A DNA stretch of 64,000 nucleotides, from assembly GCF_000718635.1 (NCBI RefSeq), contig NZ_JOBF01000003.1, positions 434,001 to 498,000 of the forward strand, given 5' to 3'. The notes below the pieces were generated by a model that saw nothing but the letters and a program-made list of their open reading frames with translations, did not search any database and had not been told where the DNA came from. Shown here one piece after another: positions 17,538 to 28,783 of this stretch (position 1 is its first letter; each line of letters opens with the position of its first letter). The position numbers and the translations under genes were made by a program. This DNA comes from Streptomyces varsoviensis. GTDB lineage: Bacteria; Actinomycetota; Actinomycetes; Streptomycetales; Streptomycetaceae.

Positions 17538-18737
17538 GTGGTCCGCATGAGCGATTCGACACCCGCCGCAGGTCAGAACATCGCGGTCCTGCGCAAAGCC
17601 CTGGGGTGGGGCCAGGGGCAGCTCGCCCGCCGGATGGGCGTCTCGGCGTCGCTGCTCCGCAAAGTGGAGGACGGCACGCGCACCGCCACGCCCCCAACGG
17701 TCGCCGCGGCGGCCAAGGCCATGAAGGGCACGACGGCCCGCATCTACGGGACGCCGTTCAGCGATCCGAGCGAACAGCGCGTCCTGCTGGACGAGTTGCG
17801 GGCGACCGTGCGTCGGCACACCCTCCCCAAGGAAGACGTGCCGCCCCTCGACGAACTGACCGCCAACCTGCGCGAGGCGAACCAACTCCGCGCAGACACG
17901 CGGTACCTGGAACTCCTCCGCAGGCTGCCGAAGCTTCTCGGCCAAGCGACGGCCGTCGCACTGACGGCAGGCGGGGACGCGCAGGCGTGGGGGCAGCTCG
18001 CCGACCTGTACGGGTGCGCGTACGCCGTCGCTCACCGGCTCTCGCAGGCGGGTCTGGCCGACATGATCGTGTCCCGCCAGCAGTGGGCGGCCATGCAGAC
18101 GTGGAACCCGGACGCCGTGGCCGGGGCCGCGTGGAACGAGGCCGGTACGTACCAGAGCGCGGGCGAGTACGGCGACGGGCTCGTCATCGTGGACCGGGCC
18201 ATCGTCCAGTACGAGCAGGCGCACCCAACGGACACTCCGGAAGCGGCCATATCGCTCGGCTCGCTCCACCTCCGGGGTGTCGTGCTGGCCAGCAGGGCGA
18301 AGGACCAGAACGCGTGGGCGGCCCACAACGAGCGGGCTCTGGCCCTTGCGGCGCGGTTCCCGCGCGACGTACTGCGACACAACCTCACGTTTGGGCCGGG
18401 CAATCAAGCGCTGTACGAGCTGGCCGCCCACGTCGAACTGGCCCGCCCCGACCGGGGCTTCTGAAATGGCGCAGCCCCTCATGGACAACCCGTCCCCGGG
18501 CTCGGCGCGAACCGCATCGGACGACTCTGCATCGACACGGCTCGGGCCCGTCTCGACCTCAACGACATCCGAGGCGCGGAAGAGGCCCTCAAACGCGCCC
18601 ACGAGGTCGCACCGCAAATGGCAGAGATCCACCCCATGGCCCGCGAAGTCCTCCGCGTCCTCTTCATCCTCCACCAACGAAGCCGCCCCGACCTCGTCAA
18701 CCTCGCCCGCCGCTCCGGCCTCACCCCAGAACTGTAG
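17538..18737 (+). pseudogene. XRE-family regulator with TPR-like C-terminus (XRE-B), interrupted by two compensating frameshifts
   Basis: The N-terminal 308 residues read normally: an HTH (LRKALGWGQGQLARRMGVSA), then TPR-like helices. The original frame meets TGA at 18462. Family-like sequence EMAQPLMDNPSPG continues in the next frame after one extra G in the GGGG run at 18454-18457, and GLGANRIGRLCIDTARARL resumes in the original frame after one missing G in the run at 18498-18500, running to TAG at 18735. An intact gene would encode about 399 residues. Two errors in G runs by assembly are equally possible. The GTG at 17538 follows TGGGGGA. Confidence 0.8.
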
Positions 18738-18784
18738 GCCGGAGTCTCCCTCGCCCAGGTGTGGTGCAGACGGGCCTCCAACGA

Positions 18785-19240
18785 GACACACCCCCCGCGT
18801 ACGCGGGGGCCACTCCTCGCATGCCGGGCGTACAGCGGTCGCAGAGGGGCCACCCCCGCCTACGCGGGGACCACATCACCTCCAACACCCTCAGCCAGTT
18901 GTTCGGGGGACCACCCCCGCACGCGCGGGGACCACCGCCACAGGATCGTGCTCCCCCGGTACAGCCGGGGACCACCCCCGCACGCGCGGGGACCACGCAG
19001 CCGTGGCCGAGGCGGCAGGGGTGTTGCTGGGACCACCCCCGCCTACGCAGGGACCACAGCTCACCGCCGCTCAGGTACGCGCTGTAGGGGGGACCACCCC
19101 CGCCTACGCGGGGACCACTGACCCGCACCCCGCCGCGTGGTCCCTTCTCGGGGACCACCCCCGCCTACGCGGGGACCACGTCGCCGCCGGAGTCGACCGC
19201 CTGTGCCGCGAGGGACCACCCCCGCCTACGCGGGGACCAC
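18785..19240 (-). CRISPR. CRISPR array C: 8 repeats, 7 spacers of 32 nt (type I-E-like)
   Basis: Repeats start at 18785 (degenerate), 18846, 18907, 18968, 19029, 19090, 19151 and 19212, at 61-base intervals. The consensus begins GGGACCACCCCCGCC and continues TACGCGGGGACCAC; copies 3 and 4 have GCACGCGCG instead. The leader is on the right and transcription is leftward, convergent with XRE-B, whose stop is 47 bases away. No cas gene is near. Confidence 0.97.
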
Positions 19241-19330
19241 AGACCGCGACCTGCTGCTTCATGACGGCATACCCAGGTTTTTACTCACTTCCGCAGAGTC
19301 CGACATACGCCGCAAACACCCCTCTCCCCC
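19241..19330 (-). promoter_or_regulatory. CRISPR leader C
   Basis: It shares with leaders A and B the core GGTTTTTACTCACTT, then AGTCCGACATA and GCAAACACC, but is otherwise diverged. The remaining 19331-19565 holds no gene; it should contain the promoter of the ABC operon and its ribosome site CGAGGGGG before 19566. Confidence 0.7.
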
Positions 19331-19565
19331 CTCACCAGCCGGAATCCCCCACCGCGTTCACCACCCCCCGCCGCCCAAGCCGGCCACGGGCCGAAGCGCC
19401 CGGGCACCAGGCACCAGGCACCAAGCCCCCGCCCCACCCCGACCGCCCGCCACACTCCCGCAATCCCCCTATCACAAAGTCCCTCCATCGTTGATCGTTG
19501 GGCCATACGATCGCAGGCGGTCGACGGAGTGAGCGGAAGCGTGCTGAAACGAGGGGGTACGTGCT

Positions 19566-20855
19566 ATGCCGATCAGTCGCAGGCGGCTCATGGCAAGTGG
19601 TGGGAGTCTGGCCGGGCTTGTCCTGACCGGGGGGCTCGCCACCGCGTGTGGGTCCAATACCGGGCGGGAGGGCGGAGGGGCGAGCGGTGCGCCCGTCATC
19701 TCTCAGTGGTATCACCAGTACGGCGAGCCCGGGGCCGAGCAGGCCGTTAAGCGGTATGCGGCGGCGTATCGGAAAGCGAAGGTCACCGTCCAGTGGCGGC
19801 CCGGGAATTACGATCAGCAGACTGCTGCCGCCCTGCTCACCGACTCCGGGCCCGATGTGTTCGAGGTCAATGGGCCGACGCTGGACCAGATCCGGGGCGG
19901 GCAAGTCGTCGACCTCACCGACCTGGTCTCGAACGACGTACGCGGCGACTTCAACCCCACCGTGCTGGCGCCCAAGGTCCACGACGGCAAGGTGTGGGGC
20001 ATTCCGCAGGTCATAGACACCCAGCTCCTCTACTACCGCAAGGGCCTCCTCTCCGACGCCGGGGTCGAGCCGCCGCAGTCCCTCGACGCGCTCGTTGATG
20101 CTGCGAAGCAGTTGGCCGAGAAGCTCAAAGGCAAGAAGGCCAAGGGGCTCTTCCTCGGCAACGACGGCGGGGCGGGGGTGCTCGGCGGGACGCCGTTGTT
20201 CGCTTCCGGGCTCGCTCTCATCACCGAGGACGGGAGGGTCGGCTTCGACGATCCGGCCGCCGCCCGCGCGCTCGGCAAGGTCCATCAGCTCCACGCGGAG
20301 AAGTCGCTGCTGCTCGGCGCGCCCGCCGACTGGCCGGACCCCTCCGCCTTCATCCAGGGGCTGACCGCGATGCAGTGGTCGGGGCTCTGGGCGCTCCCGC
20401 AGATCAAGAAGGCGCTCGGGGACGACTTCGGGGTGCTGCCGTTCCCCAAGGACGGGCCGAACGGCAAGCCCGCCGTGCCGGTCGGGGCGTACGCCACGGC
20501 CGTCAGCGCCCGTAGCAAGGACAAGGCGGCGGCCAAGGCGTACGCCAAGTGGCTGTGGGTCGAGCGCACGGACTACCAGGAGGACTTCGCGTTGTCGTAC
20601 GGCTTCCACATCCCGGCCCGTACCTCCCTCGCCGAGAAAGCGGAACGGCTCCGGGAGGGCCCGGCGGCCGACGCCGTGCGGCTGGCGACCGAGTACGGGT
20701 ACGCGGAGCCGCTGCTGTGGACGCCCGCCGCCAAAGTGGCCTACCAGGACGCCCTGAGCCGCGTCATCAAGGACGGCGCGAACCCGGAGAGCGAGCTGCG
20801 CGCCGTCGTCCGCAAGACCGACGCCGAGCTGCGGCGCGTGCGGAAGTCGGCCTGA
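19566..20855 (+). CDS. Sugar ABC transporter substrate-binding lipoprotein
   Basis: This is a 429-residue extracellular binding protein. It begins MPISRRRLMASGG with a Tat-like SRRRL motif, a hydrophobic core and the lipobox LATAC, so it is anchored to the outer face of the membrane. The body is a family-1 solute-binding fold with GIPQVIDTQLLYYRKGLL (hinge region) and ITEDGRVGFDDPAA. Two permease genes follow directly. No ATPase is encoded; sugar importers in Streptomyces commonly share the ATPase MsiK. The ligand is unknown. Confidence 0.92.
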   Translation: MPISRRRLMASGGSLAGLVLTGGLATACGSNTGREGGGASGAPVISQWYHQYGEPGAEQAVKRYAAAYRKAKVTVQWRPGNYDQQTAAALLTDSGPDVFEVNGPTLDQIRGGQVVDLTDLVSNDVRGDFNPTVLAPKVHDGKVWGIPQVIDTQLLYYRKGLLSDAGVEPPQSLDALVDAAKQLAEKLKGKKAKGLFLGNDGGAGVLGGTPLFASGLALITEDGRVGFDDPAAARALGKVHQLHAEKSLLLGAPADWPDPSAFIQGLTAMQWSGLWALPQIKKALGDDFGVLPFPKDGPNGKPAVPVGAYATAVSARSKDKAAAKAYAKWLWVERTDYQEDFALSYGFHIPARTSLAEKAERLREGPAADAVRLATEYGYAEPLLWTPAAKVAYQDALSRVIKDGANPESELRAVVRKTDAELRRVRKSA

Positions 20856-21791
20856 ATGCAGCGCACACAGCGCTCCCTGACCGCCCGTTTGCTCGGGCCG
20901 CAGAACCGCAACCTCTGGTTCTGGGTCTTCGTCGGCCCGTTCGCCATCGGCCTCGCCCTCTTCACGTACGTACCGCTCGCCTGGAGCGTCTACCTCAGCT
21001 TCTTCGACGCGCACAACACCGTCTCCCCCACCCACTTCGTCGGCCTCGACAACTACCTCTCGATGCTGGGCGATTCGGCGTTCACCAGCAGCCTGTGGAC
21101 CTTCGTCGTCTTCACGCTCTTCATCGTCCCGGCGACCTACGCGCTGGCCCTCGGGCTCGCGCTCGCGGTCAACCGGCTCCGCTTCGCGCAGGCGTTCTTC
21201 CGTTCGGTGTTCTTCCTGCCGGCCGCCTGCTCGTACGTCGTGGCGGCCCTGGTCTGGAAGTTGTCGATCTTCAACGGGGTGCGGTTCGGGCTGGCGAACA
21301 CCGTGCTCGGCTGGTTCGGCGGCGATCAGACGGCGTGGCTGTCGACCACCCATCCGCCCTGGTACTGGCTGGTCATCGTGACCGTACGGCTCTGGCTCCA
21401 GGCGGGCTTCTACATGATCCTCTTCCTGGCCGGACTCCAGCGCGTCCCGATCCAGCTCTACGAGGCCGCCGCCGTGGACGGCGCCCGCGCCGGCTGGCAG
21501 ACGTTCCGGCACATCACCTTCCCCGCCCTGCGCGCCACGTCCGTCGCCGTCGTCCTGCTGCTGGTCATCAACGCCTTCCAGGCGTTCGACGAGTTCTACA
21601 ACCTGCTCTCGGACTCCCGCGGCTACCCCCCGTACGCCCGTCCGCCGCTGGTCTACCTCTACTACACAGCCCTCGGCCAGGGGCAGAACCTCGGGCTCGG
21701 CAGCGCCGGCGCCGTCATCCTCGCGCTGATCGTCGCCGTCGTGACCGTCGCGCAGGCCCGCTGGTTCGGGCTCGGCCGGAAGGAGGCGTGA
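20856..21791 (+). CDS. Sugar ABC transporter permease (MalF type)
   Basis: This 311-residue membrane protein has six predicted helices and the cytoplasmic ATPase-contact loop EAAAVDGARAGWQTFRHITF near residue 205. Its ATG follows the TGA of the binding protein with no gap, so the two are surely co-translated. It forms a heterodimer with the next gene. Confidence 0.93.
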   Translation: MQRTQRSLTARLLGPQNRNLWFWVFVGPFAIGLALFTYVPLAWSVYLSFFDAHNTVSPTHFVGLDNYLSMLGDSAFTSSLWTFVVFTLFIVPATYALALGLALAVNRLRFAQAFFRSVFFLPAACSYVVAALVWKLSIFNGVRFGLANTVLGWFGGDQTAWLSTTHPPWYWLVIVTVRLWLQAGFYMILFLAGLQRVPIQLYEAAAVDGARAGWQTFRHITFPALRATSVAVVLLLVINAFQAFDEFYNLLSDSRGYPPYARPPLVYLYYTALGQGQNLGLGSAGAVILALIVAVVTVAQARWFGLGRKEA

Positions 21792-21796
21792 GTCAC

Positions 21797-22660
21797 GTGA
21801 AGTCCGCACAGGGGCCGCGCGGGAACGAGGACGCCCTTGTCCGCGCCGGGCGCGCCCTCCGCCTCGTCCTGCTGATCGCCCTCGCCGCCCTCTTCCTCAT
21901 CCCGTTCTACCTGCTCCTGCGCAACGGCCTCGCAACCGAGCAGGACATCACCTCGGCCGACTGGACCTTCTTCCCCTCCGAGCTGAAATGGTCCAACCTG
22001 CGGGAACTCTTCGACGATCCCGCCGTCCCCATGGCGCACGCGCTGCTCAACTCCACGCTGATCGCCGTCGCCACGACGCTCGGCACCCTGCTCCTCGCCT
22101 CCCTCGCCGGCTACGGCCTGGCCCGCATCCCGTACCGCTTCGCCAACACCGTCTTCTACGCGATCCTGGGCACCCTGATGGTCCCGGCCGCCGTCACCTT
22201 CGTGCCGACGTTCGTGCTGGTCTCCTCGCTGGGCTGGGTCTCCTCGCTGCGCGGCCTGATCGTGCCGACGCTGTTCTCCGCCTTCGCGTGCTTCGTCTTC
22301 CGCCAGTACTTCCTGGGCTTCCCCAAGGAGTTGGAGGACGCGGCCCACATCGACGGGCTCGGCCACTGGCGTACGTACTGGCGCATCGTGGTGCCCAACT
22401 CGCGCCCCGTCTTCGCGGCCGTCGGCACGATCGTCTTCATCGGCGCCTGGAATGCGTTCCTGTGGCCGCTGGTCATCGGTCAGGACAAGGACGCGTGGAC
22501 CGTGCAGGTCGCCCTCTCCACGTTCCTGACCTCGCAGACCGTCAACATCCACGAGCTGTTCGTCGCCGCCGCCGTCTCGATCGTTCCGCTGCTGCTCGTC
22601 TTCGTCCTGCTCCAGCGCTACATCGTCGCGGGCGTCGAACGCTCCGGCATCGACGACTGA
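21797..22660 (+). CDS. Sugar ABC transporter permease (MalG type)
   Basis: This 287-residue membrane protein has six helices and the ATPase-contact loop EDAAHIDGLGHWRTYWRI (about residues 180-200). I chose the GTG at 21797, ten bases after AGGAGG; a GTG at 21788 overlapping the upstream stop lies too close to that site. Its last 43 bases overlap the end of the convergent regulator gene. Confidence 0.92.
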   Translation: MKSAQGPRGNEDALVRAGRALRLVLLIALAALFLIPFYLLLRNGLATEQDITSADWTFFPSELKWSNLRELFDDPAVPMAHALLNSTLIAVATTLGTLLLASLAGYGLARIPYRFANTVFYAILGTLMVPAAVTFVPTFVLVSSLGWVSSLRGLIVPTLFSAFACFVFRQYFLGFPKELEDAAHIDGLGHWRTYWRIVVPNSRPVFAAVGTIVFIGAWNAFLWPLVIGQDKDAWTVQVALSTFLTSQTVNIHELFVAAAVSIVPLLLVFVLLQRYIVAGVERSGIDD

Positions 22661-23766
22661 GCCGCGGCCCGGGCCGAAGACCCCATCGAAGGCTGGGCCG
22701 ACGGCCCCATCGACGACTGAGCCGAAGAACGAACCGAAGACTGAGCCGAAGACACGATCGAAGGCTGGGCCGACGGCCCCATCGAAGGCTGGGCCGACGA
22801 CGGGTCGGCCCCCCGCAGCAGCGCCGCCCCCAGCGGCGTCAGCGTATGCATGACCGCGCTGCCGTGCCGCAGCGTCAGCACCAGCCCCGCCTCGCGCAGC
22901 ACCCCGGCGTGCTGGCTGGCCGAGGCCGCCGACACCCCGGCCCGGCGGGCGAGTTCGCTGGTGGTGCAGCCGCCGCCGATCGAGCCGAGCACGGCGGAGC
23001 GGGTCTGGCCGACCAGCTTGCCGAGCGAGCGCGGGGCGGTGGTGACGGCCGGCGTGGCCCGGGACGGGTGCCGGACCGGGTAGACGAGTACGGGCGTGAG
23101 CTGCGGGTTCTGGAAGGTCACCGGGGTGCGGCGGCAGAAGAACGAGGGCAGGAGCAGCAACCCCCGTCCGTTCAGGTGGAGATCGCGGTCCACCGGGTAG
23201 TCCGCCTCCAGGACCGGCGGTCGCCAGCGCAGCATCGGCGGCAGCGAGGAGAGCAGCGCGTCCGCCCCGCCCGCGAGCAGCGCCCGGCCCCGTACGGCCC
23301 GGTCCGCCTCGATACGGGCCTGTACGTGCGTCCAGTACGGGGCGACGGCGGCGTGGTGGTAGGCGTCGAGCGCGCCGATCAGCTTCTGGAACGCGCGCGG
23401 CTCGCCCTCGGCCATGGAACGGATCCAGCCAGGGAGCGTACGGGCGGTGGTGAGCCGGTTCAGTTCACTGTGCACCCGTTCGGCCGGGGTGGCGCGTACC
23501 GCGGCCATCCCGGATTCGAGCCCGAGAACGCCTTCGGGCGGCGTCAGAAAGTCCGGGAAATAGCCGCGCGAGGGGACCAGCGGGCCGAGTAACCTCGTTT
23601 CACCATTCAACCGGGTCCGGGTTTCCGAGCGCCAATCCCCGAAGATCGACTCGCCTTGTTTGTCCCGAAGTCGGTGCAGACTTAAAACGGTTTCCCACAG
23701 CGCGTCCGGCCCGCCCGCCAGGCGTAACCGGGCCAGATCGAGTCCAGTGAAGTGGACACGTAACAC
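22618..23766 (-). CDS. ArsR-type winged-helix regulator with N-terminal DUF5937-like domain
   Basis: This is a 382-residue regulator. The N-terminal 210 residues begin VLRVHFTGLDLARLRLA, typical of the Streptomyces DUF5937/ArsR fusion. A winged helix follows (CTTSELARRAGVSAASASQHAGVLREAGLV), then a 55-residue Ser/Ala/Gln/Pro tail of repeats such as SAQPSMGPSAQPS made by tandem DNA. No metal-binding Cys pair is visible. I start at the GTG at 23766 behind GGGGGT instead of the longer open frame. It may control the adjacent sugar importer or an unlinked target. Confidence 0.85.
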   Translation of the reverse strand: MLRVHFTGLDLARLRLAGGPDALWETVLSLHRLRDKQGESIFGDWRSETRTRLNGETRLLGPLVPSRGYFPDFLTPPEGVLGLESGMAAVRATPAERVHSELNRLTTARTLPGWIRSMAEGEPRAFQKLIGALDAYHHAAVAPYWTHVQARIEADRAVRGRALLAGGADALLSSLPPMLRWRPPVLEADYPVDRDLHLNGRGLLLLPSFFCRRTPVTFQNPQLTPVLVYPVRHPSRATPAVTTAPRSLGKLVGQTRSAVLGSIGGGCTTSELARRAGVSAASASQHAGVLREAGLVLTLRHGSAVMHTLTPLGAALLRGADPSSAQPSMGPSAQPSIVSSAQSSVRSSAQSSMGPSAQPSMGSSARAAAQSSMPERSTPATM

Positions 23767-24020
23767 CAAACCCCCACATGCGACATACGAACCACCCCCG
23801 GCTCCCTGAGTATGCACGCCGACACAGGCGGTCACCATGCCCTTTTAGCCACAGTTGAAAGGACTCGCGGCGAACATCTCAGAAGCGGAATTCTATTCCT
23901 GCGACCGGGGCCGCCCCCGCTCGTTCCCGTGGGGGGTGACGAGTAATTAGGCGGCCGACCGGTACGCGCGTCGCGGCCCGAGCCGATGCGGGCTGTGACA
24001 ACTCCCGGTGGGGGGAGACA
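23767..24020. other. Promoter region of the ArsR-type gene
   Basis: This is a gene-free stretch, relatively AT-rich around 23790-23900 (CCCTTTTAGCC, GGAATTCTATTCC), consistent with a promoter for the leftward regulator. I cannot define boxes. Confidence 0.4.
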
Positions 24021-24056
24021 GAAGGGGCGGCGTCCCCGCACGGACGCCGCCCCTTC
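24021..24056 (-). terminator. Hairpin terminator after ppdK
   Basis: The arms GAAGGGGCGGCGTCC (24021-24035) and GGACGCCGCCCCTTC (24042-24056) are perfectly complementary with a six-base loop, 91 bases beyond the ppdK stop. There is no long T run, as is common in Streptomyces. Confidence 0.85.
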
Positions 24057-24146
24057 ATGGGAGCCGAAGCCACCCTCGGAGTGAGGGTTTCAGAGCCCGG
24101 TGGCGGCCTCGGTGGTCTGCTCGCGCGCATGCGCGCCGCTGTGGAG

Positions 24147-26924
<2,778 letters not shown>

Positions 26925-26967
26925 GGGACTGTCTCCTCGCGGACGGCTGCCCTGACGGCGAGGAACA

Positions 26968-26992
26968 TACCCAGATCGAAGGCGTCTGGGTA
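26968..26992 (-). promoter_or_regulatory. Perfect inverted repeat upstream of ppdK (putative operator)
   Basis: TACCCAGA (26968-26975) and TCTGGGTA (26985-26992) are perfect inverse copies separated by nine bases, 44 bases upstream of the ppdK start. On the minus strand TATGTT at its edge could be a -10 box. Confidence 0.55.
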
Positions 26993-27394
26993 CGTCCACT
27001 TGGCCGTCATACGGGCGTAACCACTCTCCTGCCGCGAGATCGAAAGATCCCGGCCCGGCGCCGCCCCACTGCGATCCCTTCACTTGTCGAACGGACGACT
27101 CCGCCCAGCCACGCGCCCCCTCGATCCCGCTGACGCTCGGTGACCGTTTCCTTGATCACCCGAACCCAAGGGGGGTGGCACCCAGTGCCACCCTTTGGGA
27201 AGTGCACTCCGATCGAATTCGCTCATCTGAGCGTAGCCCTTATCAGAGGTGGCGAGAATCACGCCGTCGTGCACGCCGTCGTTCCGCTATCCGGACGATG
27301 GGCAGGGGCCGGGCCCGGCACTACGGGCGTACGGGCGCGGGCCCCGCCTGCGTACGAGCACCGAACCGCCCCGGCGTGTCAGCCGGCCGGCCCG
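26993..27394. other. Gene-free stretch upstream of ppdK
   Basis: It contains a hairpin, GGGTGGCA (27173-27180) with TGCCACCC (27186-27193), extendable by a few bases on both sides. A leftward open frame at 27080-27226 encodes MSEFDRSALPKGWHWVPPPL, which resembles the start of a type I restriction specificity subunit but breaks off; I treat it as a possible relic, not a gene. Confidence 0.4.
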
Positions 27395-28549
27395 TCAGCC
27401 GCCCGACGTGTCCAGTTCCGCCTCGGCGCCCACCGCCGAGCGGTCGTACGGGTCGTCCAGCCAGCCGTCCGGCAGGACCACGCGGCTGCGGCCGGAGGTG
27501 CGGCCGCGCGGGCCGTCCGCGCCCGCCGGCCAGGGCTGGTCGAGGTCCAGCTCGCTCATCAGAGCGCTCAGCTCGGCCAGGGACGAGGTGACGGCGAGCC
27601 GCTTGCGCATCTCGGAGCCGACCGAGAACCCCTTGGTGTACCAGGCGACGTGCTTGCGGAAGTCGATGACGCCGCGCTCCTCGCTGTCCAGCCACCGCGC
27701 CAGCAGCTCCGCGTGGCGCAGCATGACCCGCGAGACCTCGCCCAGCGTCGGCGCCGCGTACGTCACGCCCGTACCGTCGCCTGCCCCCTCGCCCTCGCCC
27801 TCGAAGGCGGCCACCAGGTCGCCGAAGAGCCAGGGCCGGCCCAGGCAGCCGCGGCCGACCACGACGCCGTCGCAGCCCGTCTCGCGCACCATGCGCAGCG
27901 CGTCGTCCGCCGACCAGATATCGCCATTTCCGAGCACGGGGATCTCGGGGACGGTCTCCTTGAGGCGCGCGATGGACTCCCAGTCCGCCGTGCCGCCGTA
28001 GTGCTGGGCCGCTGTCCGCCCGTGCAGGGCGATGGCCGTGACGCCCTCGTCCACGGCGATGCGGCCGGCGTCGAGGTAGGTGATGTGGTCGTCGTCGATG
28101 CCCTTGCGCATCTTCATCGTGACCGGCAGCCCACCCGCGCCCGTGACGGCCTCGCGCAGGATCGAACGGAGCAGATGCCGTTTGTACGGCAGGGCCGAGC
28201 CGCCGCCCTTGCGGGTCACCTTCGGCACCGGGCAGCCGAAGTTGAGGTCGATGTGGTCGGCCAGGTCCTCGTCGACGATCATCCGGACGGCCTTGCCGAC
28301 GGTGGCCGGGTCCACGCCGTAGAGCTGGATCGAGCGCGGCCGCTCGCTCCCGTCGAAGTGGATCAGCCGCATCGTCTTGGCGTCCCGCTCGACCAGCGCC
28401 CGCGTCGTGATCATCTCGCTGACGAACAGCCCCTTGCCGCCCGAGAACTCCCGGCACAGCGTGCGGAAGGGGGCGTTGGTGATCCCCGCCATCGGCGCGA
28501 GGACCACCGGCGGCTGCACCGAGTGGGGACCGATCTTGAGCTGCGTCAT
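27395..28549 (-). CDS. dus: tRNA-dihydrouridine synthase
   Basis: This 384-residue flavoenzyme reduces uridines in tRNA D-loops. It begins with VVLAPMAGITNAPFRTLC (FMN site), has SIQLYG, and the catalytic Cys motif DLNFGCPVPKV with KGGGSALP, then GRTAAQHYGGTADW and GNGDIWS. It ends with an extra tail rich in Arg/Gly/Asp. The ATG at 28549 has AAGGAAG at normal spacing; the huge open frame extending further upstream is the antisense of the exporter gene and is not real. Confidence 0.95.
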   Translation of the reverse strand: MTQLKIGPHSVQPPVVLAPMAGITNAPFRTLCREFSGGKGLFVSEMITTRALVERDAKTMRLIHFDGSERPRSIQLYGVDPATVGKAVRMIVDEDLADHIDLNFGCPVPKVTRKGGGSALPYKRHLLRSILREAVTGAGGLPVTMKMRKGIDDDHITYLDAGRIAVDEGVTAIALHGRTAAQHYGGTADWESIARLKETVPEIPVLGNGDIWSADDALRMVRETGCDGVVVGRGCLGRPWLFGDLVAAFEGEGEGAGDGTGVTYAAPTLGEVSRVMLRHAELLARWLDSEERGVIDFRKHVAWYTKGFSVGSEMRKRLAVTSSLAELSALMSELDLDQPWPAGADGPRGRTSGRSRVVLPDGWLDDPYDRSAVGAEAELDTSGG

Positions 28550-28783
28550 CGAGGGGCTTCCTTGCGCGGGGGCGGCTGGGCGGACCTCCCATTGTCCCGC
28601 AACCGGCGGCGAGGGTCGCGACGGTCCCGTACCAGGGGCGGGGGCGACGGGCGGAGGCCGGGAGCTGTGCCCCAAGGGCGGTGGCCCGTAACCGGGGCTG
28701 CGCCCCAGGGACGGCGGCCCGCGGCCCGTACCACAATGGGACGCGCCGGGGCCGTCCCACGGTGATCGTTGTAGCGTTCGAAT

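Noticed and set aside
20549..21787. A 703-residue fusion including the second permease
   Set aside because: The first part is the frame-shifted shadow of the binding protein and first permease; the permease begins at 21797.
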